Below are positions 9,525 to 19,128 of a stretch of 44,998 nucleotides of DNA, in pieces. Under the pieces are notes generated by a model. That model searched no databases and had not been told where the DNA came from. It saw nothing but the letters and a program-made list of their open reading frames with translations. The DNA comes from an uncultured bacterium (GTDB lineage: Bacteria > Cyanobacteriota > Vampirovibrionia > Gastranaerophilales > Gastranaerophilaceae), in assembly GCA_947361225.1 (NCBI GenBank), contig CANAIK010000007.1, positions 1-44,998 on the forward strand, given 5' to 3'. Numbering within the stretch: position 1 is the stretch's first letter; each line of letters opens with the position of its first letter. The position numbers were made by a program, and so were the translations under genes.

Positions 9525-12500
9525 TTAACTTGCTTGATTGTATAAATAGCTCATATATTGAGGATTTTCACTATGCGGAGCATAGAAAATCAAATTGTTG
9601 TTATCAAATGAAATTTTATCAGCGTTATCTAACGGATAACCTTTTTGTATCTTAGGAATTGCACTTTCTTTATAAATTGAACCTTTATAAACAACATATC
9701 TTGATTTATCATCCAAATAATAGGTTTTATCGGAATTGTATATTTTTCTTTTAAGAATTGTTCCGTCTTCTAAAGGAGCTATGTTGTCATCCGATTTGAT
9801 TGGAATGCAATCCAAAGAAATTTTAGTTTTTTTCATTTCTACAGGAATGTTAATTTTTTTCCCGTCTGATTTTTCAACTTCTTTTGAAGTCATCATACCG
9901 TTATTTGTTGCAATCGAAACAACCCTTGACCCTTTTTCGTCATAAAAATAACTTGGTGCAAGATTAAGAGTATATTTATCAGCTTTTGTATAATAAGTTT
10001 TTAGAGCATTGAATTCTTTGTCGAATTGTTCAAATTCAGCATCATCAAGCCCGAACATCTCTTTTACAAGACTTCTGTATTCTTCAGGGTGATTATTTCT
10101 TTTATCATCCAACGATTCAAACATAATTTTAACATTAAGTCCGTCTGTTTGATTTGAATCTTGATATTTAAATGTTATTTGAATAAAATCTGCAATTTTT
10201 TTACTAAATTTATCAAAATTTTTGGGATTTACTTTTTCAATCGAATAATCCCTAGCAAGCATTTCTTCTTTGTAAGTCTTGAGAATATCACAAAAACCGC
10301 CCCTTAGCGCACTTAAATCTTTTTTCATATGCAGCGCACAATTGATTTCATAGAATTTTCTATCCGCCTTAAAAAGATCGTTTTCTCGAAGTTCGGATAA
10401 AACTCTGTTTCTGTTTGTGCAATAAACATTCTTACTTTTAGTTTCATAACCTGTTTCAGCATATTCAGTTCCATTTAGAACCGTAAATACACCTGGCAAT
10501 GAATGCGCAATTTCTACAATTGAATTAAAACGTTCTTTTGATGCTTTCAATGCCTCTTGCTCAAGTTCAATACCCGAAACCGTATCAACATTTGCATAAT
10601 TAAGCGCATCTTGAAGAGAATATTTAAAGGCAGTTGCGCCAAAAACATCCGCTCTATCAAAATCAGGCTCGTCGGAATCTTTTATTTTTCCGTTTGCAAG
10701 ATTTGTAATTGCGTGTTTAACTTTTATTTTATCATCATCACCCAACAATTCGGACTTATCAACGGCTTGTTTCAAAAAATGAGCCGTAGCAACAGCTTTA
10801 GCGGAAATATTCTCATAATCGTCCCTTCCTGTTACATCTTTTGCAATTTGCTTGTAATAAACATTAGCGTTAGATAAATCTTCGGTTAAGAATAATTTTG
10901 TATCCAAAGGAAAGCAGTGGAGCGGGAACGGCTTGTCGTGATTATGCGTAAAAAAGTGCGCATAAATAAAATTGTTGGGCTGAGAAACATTCATTGATTT
11001 TTTAACAATTTGCATTAAATCTTCCAGATTTCCGCATTTGCTTGGATAATTAGCTCCTGTTTCAGGATTAACCCCGAATAATTCTGATAAATTGTTAAAA
11101 TATTCAAACATTGAGGTTGTTGTGGAATTTGTTTTCCCGAGGTATCTTTTCTCAATAACAACCGGAGGATGCTCTCTATATTCATTCCAGTTGTCTAGTT
11201 CTTCTTTAGTCATATTCTTGACTTTTTCAAAGAATTTAGCATCGTAGTCTCTAATTGAATCTAGATCTTTCCATTTGTAGATAGAATCACCCATATCTGT
11301 TAATTCATTAATAACCGTAGATGCAGGATTATAACGTCTTATATTGGAAATAAAATCGCCCCAGAATGCTTGAACTCCTTCGTCTTTGTCACTTCCGTTC
11401 CAAATTTGATCGAAAGTCGCATCCCCGTTTTTAACAGCGTCAATATCGCCAACGTCTTTCGCTGCATCAAATCTCCAGTTCAAGCCGGCTTTAGATTTAA
11501 GAACAATTGATTCAGCCAATTTGAAGTCTTCAAGTTTAATTTTATTTAAATCTTTTTTAATGCTTTGTTTAATTTTATCGCCATTCTGCGGACTAATTCC
11601 TGCTAAAATCCCCTTTAAAACACTTTCTCTTTCTTCTTCGGGACTGGTTATTGGAATAAGACCTTCAAAAGTTTTTATATTAACGTTTTTTAATTTGGAT
11701 AGAATCGGTTTTCCGTTGTCGTCAAGCAAATTAGAATCAATTGCTCCAACGATAACACTTTTAATAATATCGGGAGCATAAGATTTAACAACAAAAGTCC
11801 TGTATTCTTCGTTATCTTTATATTCGTCAGGAATAACTTCGTCAATAACGGAATTTACAATGCTAGACAATTGTTGATAAGCACTTCCGCCTTTTTTGTT
11901 GAATTCATTCTGGAATTCAACTTGAGAAAATACTGCGCTTAACTCAGACGAGGTTTCAATTGATTGCAAGGGGAAAGAATCAACATAATCCTCAACTTTT
12001 AAATCCTGATCAAGAATAAATGAATCAGCGTCGTCATTATCGATTGCTTCTTTAATATTTTCATATTCTTGAGCACTTATTCTATTATTTTTTGCAACTT
12101 CCTGTTTTTCTTTATCACTCAGAAGAGGAGTTTTGTGGATATGTTCTCTTTGAATGGTTTCAGTCCAAAAAGCAGCTGCGTTAGTTATGTAGTTTCTTGC
12201 ATTTTTGCAACCTTCAATATTTTTTGGATCATTAGTCGGGTTGGAAAGATTCAATTTTATAAGATCGACACTTCCATCCCAGAAAGTTGCCCCTCCGGCT
12301 TTTGATTTGGTGACAATTTTTCCATTCTCAAAAGTCAAAAAATCATCCAAATTTTTAATTTCGCTCAAAAAAACCTTATTAGAACCATCTTTAAAAGCAT
12401 TCTTAATTTTTTCTTTTGTTTTTGGATCCTTAGGGTCAATTTCGAATGCATAAGGATAAACCGAGCTGTTTGCGTCTATAATTTCATAATGATCGTCGGG

Positions 12501-13544
12501 TTCTTTATCGTATGTAAAAATAAGATTTTTTGAATCGTCTTGTTTTTTTTGTGACAACAAGCGTCTATCAAAAAACTGAATATAAGTCGGTTTTGATTTA
12601 TCATAATTAGAATTTTTCGGATGATTTACAAGTCTTATTCCGATATCGTCATAGATATCTTTTTTAGCCCCGATTTTTCTTTCGGGAATAACACCGGGCT
12701 GCAATTTGCCATTGATTTTCAACATATTATAAAAAGGAGATTTGTCACCCCATTTGAAAACGTGTTGCACCATTGGTGAATTTATACCCATTGAAGTAAA
12801 AGCGCCGTCTGCAACGTAGCCTTTTCCTTTTTGGAATAACTTAAAGTTTAATTCTTTAAAATCATCCATATTGCTGCATTGATACTGGTTTTCAGGCCAA
12901 TATTTATGAGACGAAATTTTATCGTTTCCAATATCAGGATTTGTCATTACATAAGAATAAGAATTAAGAATATCCGTGTAATCTAAGATATTAATCAAAT
13001 CCTTTGTTGTTCCACCATATAAATTATACGGATTTCTTGGAGTTGCTTTAACTGTTTTTACATCAACGTTTGAAGTTTGCGTGTAGATATTTGAATCTTT
13101 AAAATAATGGTACATATTACCACCTTTAGGTGATAAACCGTAAAAAGAACCCATTTCAATAAGATTCATTTCATTTCCGTTGTTATCTTTTATTCTTTGA
13201 GAACTGTCAAGATAATATCTGGTTTCCCCGTCTTTGGATTCGATTCTATATCTTATTCCAAGGCCGGTTGTAAATTTTTGGATAAGTTCTTGAGAAAGCT
13301 GAATCGGTTTTTCATCTTTAAATTCTTTTGTTTTTATTTGTTCTTGTTTAGGAAAAATATATTCATTGGTTTTCGGATCCAAATTAAGATATGAATATTC
13401 CAAAAATACCTTATCACCGGTTTTGTGAGGAGGAATTGTAAATTCAAGACAAGGAACGTTATATTCGTTAATTTCACCCTTAACGCCCTTAAAGTTTAGA
13501 TTTTCTTTATTGGCTTGTCTTAAAGTAATTGTTGATAAATTCAT
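9525..13544 (-). CDS. Giant divergent GH13 alpha-amylase-family protein (1339 aa)
   Basis: The last gene of a four-gene minus-strand operon, with AAGGAAAA before its ATG. Residues 1-130 look like a beta-rich N-terminal domain. From about 140 a GH13-like TIM barrel can be traced: VADGAFTSMG (244-253), FWDGSVDLIKLNLSNP (421-436), then the core WRFDAAK (nucleophile D693), VINELTD (acid/base E747) and THNHDKP (D870). About 250 residues, mostly helical and acidic, are inserted between the WDG segment and the nucleophile strand. A further large C-terminal part (about 900-1339) has no recognised domain. No signal peptide is seen. It probably acts on alpha-glucans or related saccharides in the cytoplasm; specificity unknown. 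Confidence 0.7.
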   Translation of the reverse strand: MNLSTITLRQANKENLNFKGVKGEINEYNVPCLEFTIPPHKTGDKVFLEYSYLNLDPKTNEYIFPKQEQIKTKEFKDEKPIQLSQELIQKFTTGLGIRYRIESKDGETRYYLDSSQRIKDNNGNEMNLIEMGSFYGLSPKGGNMYHYFKDSNIYTQTSNVDVKTVKATPRNPYNLYGGTTKDLINILDYTDILNSYSYVMTNPDIGNDKISSHKYWPENQYQCSNMDDFKELNFKLFQKGKGYVADGAFTSMGINSPMVQHVFKWGDKSPFYNMLKINGKLQPGVIPERKIGAKKDIYDDIGIRLVNHPKNSNYDKSKPTYIQFFDRRLLSQKKQDDSKNLIFTYDKEPDDHYEIIDANSSVYPYAFEIDPKDPKTKEKIKNAFKDGSNKVFLSEIKNLDDFLTFENGKIVTKSKAGGATFWDGSVDLIKLNLSNPTNDPKNIEGCKNARNYITNAAAFWTETIQREHIHKTPLLSDKEKQEVAKNNRISAQEYENIKEAIDNDDADSFILDQDLKVEDYVDSFPLQSIETSSELSAVFSQVEFQNEFNKKGGSAYQQLSSIVNSVIDEVIPDEYKDNEEYRTFVVKSYAPDIIKSVIVGAIDSNLLDDNGKPILSKLKNVNIKTFEGLIPITSPEEERESVLKGILAGISPQNGDKIKQSIKKDLNKIKLEDFKLAESIVLKSKAGLNWRFDAAKDVGDIDAVKNGDATFDQIWNGSDKDEGVQAFWGDFISNIRRYNPASTVINELTDMGDSIYKWKDLDSIRDYDAKFFEKVKNMTKEELDNWNEYREHPPVVIEKRYLGKTNSTTTSMFEYFNNLSELFGVNPETGANYPSKCGNLEDLMQIVKKSMNVSQPNNFIYAHFFTHNHDKPFPLHCFPLDTKLFLTEDLSNANVYYKQIAKDVTGRDDYENISAKAVATAHFLKQAVDKSELLGDDDKIKVKHAITNLANGKIKDSDEPDFDRADVFGATAFKYSLQDALNYANVDTVSGIELEQEALKASKERFNSIVEIAHSLPGVFTVLNGTEYAETGYETKSKNVYCTNRNRVLSELRENDLFKADRKFYEINCALHMKKDLSALRGGFCDILKTYKEEMLARDYSIEKVNPKNFDKFSKKIADFIQITFKYQDSNQTDGLNVKIMFESLDDKRNNHPEEYRSLVKEMFGLDDAEFEQFDKEFNALKTYYTKADKYTLNLAPSYFYDEKGSRVVSIATNNGMMTSKEVEKSDGKKINIPVEMKKTKISLDCIPIKSDDNIAPLEDGTILKRKIYNSDKTYYLDDKSRYVVYKGSIYKESAIPKIQKGYPLDNADKISFDNNNLIFYAPHSENPQYMSYLYNQAS

Positions 13545-13568
13545 AAATAACTTTTCCTTATTTAAATT

Positions 13569-15659
13569 TTAAGCAGCTTTAACATCGTCTAAATATTGCT
13601 GTTTTAATACATTCTTTGGATTTGATAATTGCTCAATTTGACTGTCATCAATTTCAAATACCAGTGCTCTGTTTGTTCCTAACTCTACTGAAATTGTGCC
13701 GTCTTGATTGTTTTGAATTTTGCAATCTTCACCAAATTTAGGCATTAAATTGTTGAATTTTTGATTTGGTTTTAATCCCGGAATTAAAATTTTCCCTGAA
13801 ACTTTAAAGTTAACATTTCTATTACCTATAAACAACAAGGTTTTTCCGTCTTTATGTCTTGCAAAAGAAATGATTTCATCATTATTCGAAGGAAGAATTA
13901 TAAACGACCCTTTTGTAATAACATCTTGAGCGTTTGTCATTTGAAGTTTATTTTTAAGGTTCAATTCGTTATATTTATTGTTTCTCAATGCAAAAGCCGT
14001 TTTTACAACATCTGCAATTTCAAGATTTTTTCCTCCCGGTTTTCTTGATTTGTTGAAAATGTCCATTCTTCCGGTATGAACCGTGCATTCGTGGTTATCT
14101 GTCTCACTTTGTTCAACAGTTGCGTGGTCATATGGGAAAATGTAATAATCGCCGGTTTGGACTCCGTCTGTCATATAAGGATTTACTTGAGGAAGCATTG
14201 ATTGAAGGGTTGTTGTAAACATTACCCAGGGCGCTCCTCCGTATAACATCGGAGAAACATCATCGTGGGTTGCAAAAGACCCGATTAAGCTTTTTGCACT
14301 TCCGATTTCGTTATTCATATCGATATTTTCTTTGACATAATCATACAATTGAGACGCATTGGTCCAATCCTGGAAAATATGGTATTGCCCGTAGTATGTG
14401 TCAAAACCGGCCTCTAATAAGTCTTGAGGCCTATCGTGAGGCATATTGAGCATAGGACTGGCGTCTTCGTGGGTGTAAGTTTCAGCTAACCAGCCGAATT
14501 GAGGGTCTTTTGCTCGGGAATATTGAGTTATAACATTCCAGAACCCAACCGGTTTTGCCCTTCCGACATCGGCTCTTATTCCATCAAAGCCTAAATCGAT
14601 TGTCATATCAACATATTGTTTATGCAAATCCAACAAAGCTTTGTTTAATTCTCTTGTAGATTCATTCTCGAATGGTTCAAGCATTCTTATATCTTGCCAG
14701 CCTTTCGGGGTTTTGTCTTTTCCGTCCGGAGTTCTTGCCATTAAATGAGGATATTTTTTTGCAAAATCCAAACTAACGCAGGACGGCAAATCCAACATTA
14801 CTTTAATTCCACGTTTATGGCATTCATCAACAAAATATTTACATTGAGCAAAAGCAACCTCAGGGTCGTTTTTATCCATTTTGGTCAGCTTTTTGCCTGT
14901 TTTTTGTTCATATAGCTGAGAAATTCTGTCATACGCCTCTTTTGGAGGATTTTCATCTACCAATTCAGGATCCAAAGTTAATAATTCAGCCGGAGCATAA
15001 ACGGAACCCGCTGTTCCCATTGCATTGGTTTTTCCTGTCGGATGAATGGGAAGAACGTGTAAGGTGTTAAATCCCAATGATTTAATTTCATCCAATCTTA
15101 GAACGTCATTAACAAAAGTTCCCGATTTTTCATTCCCCTGGATTAATTCGTTGCCGTCTAAATCCTGAGCGTTCATTATTCTTGGAATAACGGCTAGAAT
15201 TTGGGCTTTATTTGTAATTAAGGATTCTCTAAGATTATTTTTGTATCCGGGAACCCTTTCTTTAGATTCAGCCAAATTAACATTCGAAACATTATTTGTT
15301 TTAGGAGTTTGCACTATTTGTTTTGTATTAAAATTATAAATCGGCGCAGGTTGTTGATTTACAACCCTTGTTTGAACGGGAACCTGCGGCATTTGATAAA
15401 TCGGTTGAGAATTGAGCACAGGTTTTACAGGGTAATTATAAATCGGCACTTGAGGCATTTGATAAGCCATTGGAGCTGTTCTATAAGGAATAATTTGAGC
15501 AGGTTGAATTGGTTGCTGCTGCATTTGAGGCATTTGATAAGCCATTGGAACAGGAGTTCTATAAGGAACAATTTGAGCAGGTTGAATCACCTGTTGTTGA
15601 ACTTGAGACATTACAGGCATTCTATAAAATTGATTTTGAGCTATTACAGGATTAATCGC
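13569..15659 (-). CDS. GH13 alpha-amylase-family protein with Pro/Gln repeat N-terminus (697 aa)
   Basis: Residues 1-125 are low-complexity, Gln/Pro/Tyr-rich, with two copies of an IQPAQIxPYRT...PMAYQMPQ unit. A GH13 TIM barrel follows: FNTLHVLPIHPTG, KVMLDLPS (289-294), GFDGIRADVG with nucleophile D365, WLAET with acid/base E394, and THDD with D467; a C-terminal beta-domain closes the protein near residue 680. The region-I NH dipeptide normally after the Asp is not present. No signal peptide. ATG directly follows the stop of the upstream gene (the listed end may be taken as 15662, the first base of the ATG), with GGAGGTG in that gene's last codons as ribosome-binding site, so it is coupled to the membrane protein. 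Confidence 0.85.
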   Translation of the reverse strand, partial: AINPVIAQNQFYRMPVMSQVQQQVIQPAQIVPYRTPVPMAYQMPQMQQQPIQPAQIIPYRTAPMAYQMPQVPIYNYPVKPVLNSQPIYQMPQVPVQTRVVNQQPAPIYNFNTKQIVQTPKTNNVSNVNLAESKERVPGYKNNLRESLITNKAQILAVIPRIMNAQDLDGNELIQGNEKSGTFVNDVLRLDEIKSLGFNTLHVLPIHPTGKTNAMGTAGSVYAPAELLTLDPELVDENPPKEAYDRISQLYEQKTGKKLTKMDKNDPEVAFAQCKYFVDECHKRGIKVMLDLPSCVSLDFAKKYPHLMARTPDGKDKTPKGWQDIRMLEPFENESTRELNKALLDLHKQYVDMTIDLGFDGIRADVGRAKPVGFWNVITQYSRAKDPQFGWLAETYTHEDASPMLNMPHDRPQDLLEAGFDTYYGQYHIFQDWTNASQLYDYVKENIDMNNEIGSAKSLIGSFATHDDVSPMLYGGAPWVMFTTTLQSMLPQVNPYMTDGVQTGDYYIFPYDHATVEQSETDNHECTVHTGRMDIFNKSRKPGGKNLEIADVVKTAFALRNNKYNELNLKNKLQMTNAQDVITKGSFIILPSNNDEIISFARHKDGKTLLFIGNRNVNFKVSGKILIPGLKPNQKFNNLMPKFGEDCKIQNNQDGTISVELGTNRALVFEIDDSQIEQLSNPKNVLKQQYLDDVKAA
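15450..15587 (-). repeat. Two tandem copies of a Pro/Gln-rich coding repeat
   Basis: Encodes residues 26-46 and 52-71 of the 697-residue GH13 protein. The copies share IQPAQ, PYRT and PMAYQMPQ, and the DNA is nearly identical over about 60 bp, so the duplication is recent or under homogenisation. Shorter YQMPQVP echoes follow. Confidence 0.75.
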
Positions 15660-15662
15660 CAT

Positions 15663-17906
15663 TTATTTAGCACCTCCGTCTTTTTTTTGGTTGTCCGGAT
15701 TTTTTACTTTTCCAAAGAACGGCTGTATTAATAAAGTCGAAATAGATAAAATAATTGCCATTTTTCCGAATTTTCTTAACCAAGATTTATCATTGTAAAG
15801 TTTTGTTGCTTGTTGTTTCATTAAAGTTGCAAAACTTCCGGCTCTAAAGAAGTTTTCTTTGTTGGTTCCGCTAAATTCTTGAAGTTCACCCACAATCGTT
15901 CTAATTCCGGGCATAACCTTTTCTTCATCTTTAAAGCTTTCTTTATCGAAAAGAATTTTTATTGCTTTTTGATATAAATTTACATCTTTTGTAAATCCGG
16001 AGTTTTGTCTTAAAGATGCGGTTCCGTCATAAGCAATTTTTCTCATCATATCAATCAATTGCGAACCGTGTTTTTTAAAATCTGGATCTTCTTTTAATCT
16101 TCTTTCAAAATTAGCGCAAATTATCGGTTTTACTTTAACTGATAACAAATCTAATTTTTTGCAGTTTATATAATTAACAAAAGTTGATACAACGCCTCCT
16201 TTGGAGAATATTTTTTTAGTTGGATCTTGAGCTGAGGGTTCAATTGTTCCAAAAATCGCTTTATCAAGAGATTCAATTCCTTTTTTAGGAGCAAGAGCGT
16301 TTAAATATGATTCTTTTGAAAAATTATCGATTAAATCGGTTAAGTCCGAAATGGGTTCCCCTGTTATATTTTTTAGCAAATCAATATATTCATCCTTGGT
16401 TTTTGTTTTTCCTACTGCGTTTTTGAATATATTAGATAAAATTTCTATAGTTTCGTCAACCGAGCTGTCTTTAAGTCCTTTTAAAGTATTGTTTGAATTC
16501 TTGGAACTATATTTAATATCAAGTTTTTTAATTAAATTAGTCATTGAATCATTAAAAGTTTTTGTTGTAATAGATTCATATTTAGATCCCGCAATGGGAT
16601 TAAGTGCGTCTAAATATGCTTTAATATTTCCTCTCATTTTAGAGAAAACTGTTTTATTGTATTTTTTTACAGTTTCGTAAAAACCGTTTGAATCTAATCT
16701 TAGTTGTTTATTAGAAACAATTTCATCAATTTGTTTGGTTGTAAAATTATGTTCTGTTAAAACTTCTTTGGTTTTGGAAATTGTCGGATTCTCACCCAAA
16801 TCATTAATTATTTGTTTAATTTTATCGTCGCTCAAAGAACTTGATTGTTGAGAAAGCTTTGCTTTTCTTGCTTTTTTACCCATCATTGCAGCTTCTTCAA
16901 AATCGTCCGTAATATCATTGGCTATTTCAAAATCTTGAAGAATATTCTCTAAAGAACTTGTTCTAACGACTGCTTTTTGTTGATAAAGATCTTGGAATTG
17001 TTCAACAACTCTATTTGTTGAGAATTCTTTAAGAATATTGATATCGTCTTTGTCTTTTACAACATCAGCCAAAGAGGCAAAGTTAAACATTTTTGAAAGT
17101 TGTTCAAACATTTGTTTATCAGGGCTTTTCCCTGCTTTTTCGTAGCTTTTGAACAATTTATCCAAACTTTGTGAATCAATTGGCAGCGATTGTGAGTTTT
17201 GGATATATTCACCAAAAGTTTTTGGATTTTTCATTAACTTAGAGGCTTTTTTGTAGTTGTGCTCTACAATTTTGTTGTAAACAAAAGGTTGTGCAACATT
17301 TCCGATTAAAGAAGTCATTAAAGGAGCACCAAACGCTACAGTTGCAAGATTCAAGGTTCTATTCTGCAATGCAACCATTCTGTGTTTTTCCCTGTCTTCT
17401 TCTTTAATTCCGGTAATATCCCATACGATATATTGGTTATCAAGATAAAGATCTTTTTTATCACCTTGCGCACTTATGTATTTTTTATCAACATCAACCC
17501 CGTGGATTAATTTTGCCGGTGTGTTAATAAAAATTTTGGGCCACAATGACATTGAGGCTAAAAACGCACCGCCGCCAACGAATTTCATTGCAGCATCAGT
17601 TTTGGTTTTAGAATTAAGTGCAAGATAAGAAGCAATTAACAAAGATCCGAGTTTCATCCCTAAATCATTAATTCTTCCTAAATTATTATCTGTAATTTCG
17701 CCTGTTTTTATAGCTTTAGAAAAATTATAAACATCTTTTCCGCTATCCTTAAGTGCTGAAGCTGCGCTTTGGAAAATATTTTCATCAACAAGAACGGCTT
17801 TATTCTCATTTGGTTTTATTGTGTGAGCATTTTTTGCCAAATTTTCATAAAGTCTGTCGTGACTTGACATTGGTTGATTGAATAATAGAGGATTAATTGT
17901 TGTCAT
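15663..17906 (-). CDS. Membrane-associated helical protein of the GH13 operon (about 747 aa)
   Basis: The start is the ATG at 17906, 7 nt after GGAGG; it shares one base with the upstream TAA (TAATG). A TTG six bases earlier is too close to the ribosome-binding site. Hydrophobic segments lie at about 85-130 (GSLLIASYLAL and GGGAFLASMSLW), at about 190-210 (LATVAFGAPLMTSLIG) and near the C-terminus (AIILSISTLLIQPFFG). The centre, about 220-680, is helical, Lys/Asp-rich and soluble-looking. No known domain is recognised. It resembles the preceding 335-residue protein in layout and in a KYI...ALQN pattern. Likely an inner-membrane partner of the two GH13 proteins. Confidence 0.8.
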   Translation of the reverse strand: MTTINPLLFNQPMSSHDRLYENLAKNAHTIKPNENKAVLVDENIFQSAASALKDSGKDVYNFSKAIKTGEITDNNLGRINDLGMKLGSLLIASYLALNSKTKTDAAMKFVGGGAFLASMSLWPKIFINTPAKLIHGVDVDKKYISAQGDKKDLYLDNQYIVWDITGIKEEDREKHRMVALQNRTLNLATVAFGAPLMTSLIGNVAQPFVYNKIVEHNYKKASKLMKNPKTFGEYIQNSQSLPIDSQSLDKLFKSYEKAGKSPDKQMFEQLSKMFNFASLADVVKDKDDINILKEFSTNRVVEQFQDLYQQKAVVRTSSLENILQDFEIANDITDDFEEAAMMGKKARKAKLSQQSSSLSDDKIKQIINDLGENPTISKTKEVLTEHNFTTKQIDEIVSNKQLRLDSNGFYETVKKYNKTVFSKMRGNIKAYLDALNPIAGSKYESITTKTFNDSMTNLIKKLDIKYSSKNSNNTLKGLKDSSVDETIEILSNIFKNAVGKTKTKDEYIDLLKNITGEPISDLTDLIDNFSKESYLNALAPKKGIESLDKAIFGTIEPSAQDPTKKIFSKGGVVSTFVNYINCKKLDLLSVKVKPIICANFERRLKEDPDFKKHGSQLIDMMRKIAYDGTASLRQNSGFTKDVNLYQKAIKILFDKESFKDEEKVMPGIRTIVGELQEFSGTNKENFFRAGSFATLMKQQATKLYNDKSWLRKFGKMAIILSISTLLIQPFFGKVKNPDNQKKDGGAK

Positions 17907-18913
17907 TAACAAACCTCCGTTTCTTTGTTAGGGTCAAGCTGCGTTTTTAAGGTATCCGGTTTTTGTTTAAAGGCAATTACGGGAATTAACCAGCTAAGAA
18001 GAGTTGAAACAACGCTTAAACCCAAAAGTGCCTTGCCTGCGTGTTTGTGGATAAAACTTCTGTCTTTTCCTTCACCCAAGAATTGTTTAAAACCTTTTTT
18101 GAATGAATTTTTAATGCTTTTTAAACTTCTAAAATTAATTTCCCCGAAAGCCTCTTGAGAACCAAGCGCAACACAAGTTGCAGCTACAATATATTTCCCG
18201 ATATTCTGCAGTGCTGTTGTTCTTGCTTTAACGCCTCTAATTCTTTTATTAATTTCTTGATCAGGCGAGTTAAGGGGTTTATCTATTCCTGCTTTTTTTG
18301 CAATTTTATCTTTGTAATAATATCTTGAGCCGTGGTTTAATTCCCCGTCATATGCCAATAAGTCGTCTCTAAAGAATGTAACAGAATCATAAACGCCTGG
18401 TTTTTGTTCTCTTACAATTCCTTGTTTTTCGCCATTTTCGGGCAATTCGGCATTTTTATTTATATATTTTTGTTCTAAATTAATATCCGTTGATTTTTTA
18501 ACTCCAAAATTTGAAATTTTTGAATGCAGCCATTTACCCAAGGCAAAAAGCACAACGCCCATTCCCATCATTTTAGCGCCTTTAGAGGCTGAGGCGCTGT
18601 CTTGAGCGTTAAAGAATTTATTAGCCCCACAGCTTGTATAAATGAGCATGAAACTTCCGATTAAATTAGGAACAATCCCCATTGACAAATATTCGTAAAA
18701 ATCGCTGTTTTTAGACCCTTGAAATCCTTTTGGAAAGTAGGTAACAACGTCATTTGTTAATTTATGCGCATAAACCTTTGCGTTTGTAAGGAATCCTTGT
18801 TTTTGAGGAATATGCGATTCATTTTTGGCATGTTCTTCTTTTATTTTTTCCTTGTCTATGTAATAACCGGTCTTAGGCACTGGTTTTGCTACCGGGTTTG
18901 TTATTCGCTGCAT
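17906..18913 (-). CDS. Membrane protein, first gene of the GH13 operon (335 aa)
   Basis: The start is placed at the ATG at 18913 (MQRITNPVAK), preceded by GGGG at 5-nt spacing; a longer form from 18940 lacks such a site. Four hydrophobic segments are seen: MGIVPNLIGSFMLIYTS, MGMGVVLFALGKWL, YIVAATCVALG and LLGLSVVSTLLSWLIPV. An intervening segment (INLEQKYINKN ... RTTALQN) matches the corresponding part of the next protein in layout, suggesting ancient duplication. No known family is recognised. Same-strand, overlapping placement marks it as the start of the operon with the GH13 enzymes. Confidence 0.75.
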   Translation of the reverse strand: MQRITNPVAKPVPKTGYYIDKEKIKEEHAKNESHIPQKQGFLTNAKVYAHKLTNDVVTYFPKGFQGSKNSDFYEYLSMGIVPNLIGSFMLIYTSCGANKFFNAQDSASASKGAKMMGMGVVLFALGKWLHSKISNFGVKKSTDINLEQKYINKNAELPENGEKQGIVREQKPGVYDSVTFFRDDLLAYDGELNHGSRYYYKDKIAKKAGIDKPLNSPDQEINKRIRGVKARTTALQNIGKYIVAATCVALGSQEAFGEINFRSLKSIKNSFKKGFKQFLGEGKDRSFIHKHAGKALLGLSVVSTLLSWLIPVIAFKQKPDTLKTQLDPNKETEVC

Positions 18914-19092
18914 TTTTACCCCAAAACATCTAACACACATATATTTAAAATATTGTAAAGATAAAAATTTGCCATGTTTTTTATCAATTATTAATAAATG
19001 TTAATATTTTAATAACCGTAAAATCTACACTAAATCTGCTATTTAGCGACAAGCTAATTTTTTCAACAACACATTATTTCAATTTTTGCCTA

Positions 19093-19121
19093 TTGCAAAT
19101 ACTGCTGTAAATTAATACAAT
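19093..19121 (+). promoter_or_regulatory. Promoter of the ATPase-TPR gene, apparently leaderless
   Basis: TTGCAA (19093-19098), 17-bp spacer, TACAAT (19116-19121), then 7 nt to the ATG at 19129. No ribosome-binding site is present, so the message probably starts at the AUG. The 215 bp between the divergent start codons at 18913 and 19129 otherwise shows only AT-rich DNA. Confidence 0.6.
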
Positions 19122-19128
19122 ATTTATT

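Noticed and set aside
10557-12453. Several plus-strand ORFs of 78-106 residues
   Set aside because: All lie antisense within the 1339-residue GH13 gene and have no family features.
15309-15731. 140-residue His/Leu/Arg-rich ORF on the plus strand
   Set aside because: Antisense of the Pro/Gln repeats of the GH13 protein.
17907-17912. TTG start six bases upstream for the 747-residue membrane protein
   Set aside because: Only one base from GGAGG; the ATG at 17906 has correct 7-nt spacing and TAATG coupling.
15159-17912. Frameshift or pseudogene in the GH13 operon
   Set aside because: All four frames are open from ribosome-binding site to stop and tightly joined, so there is no sign of decay.
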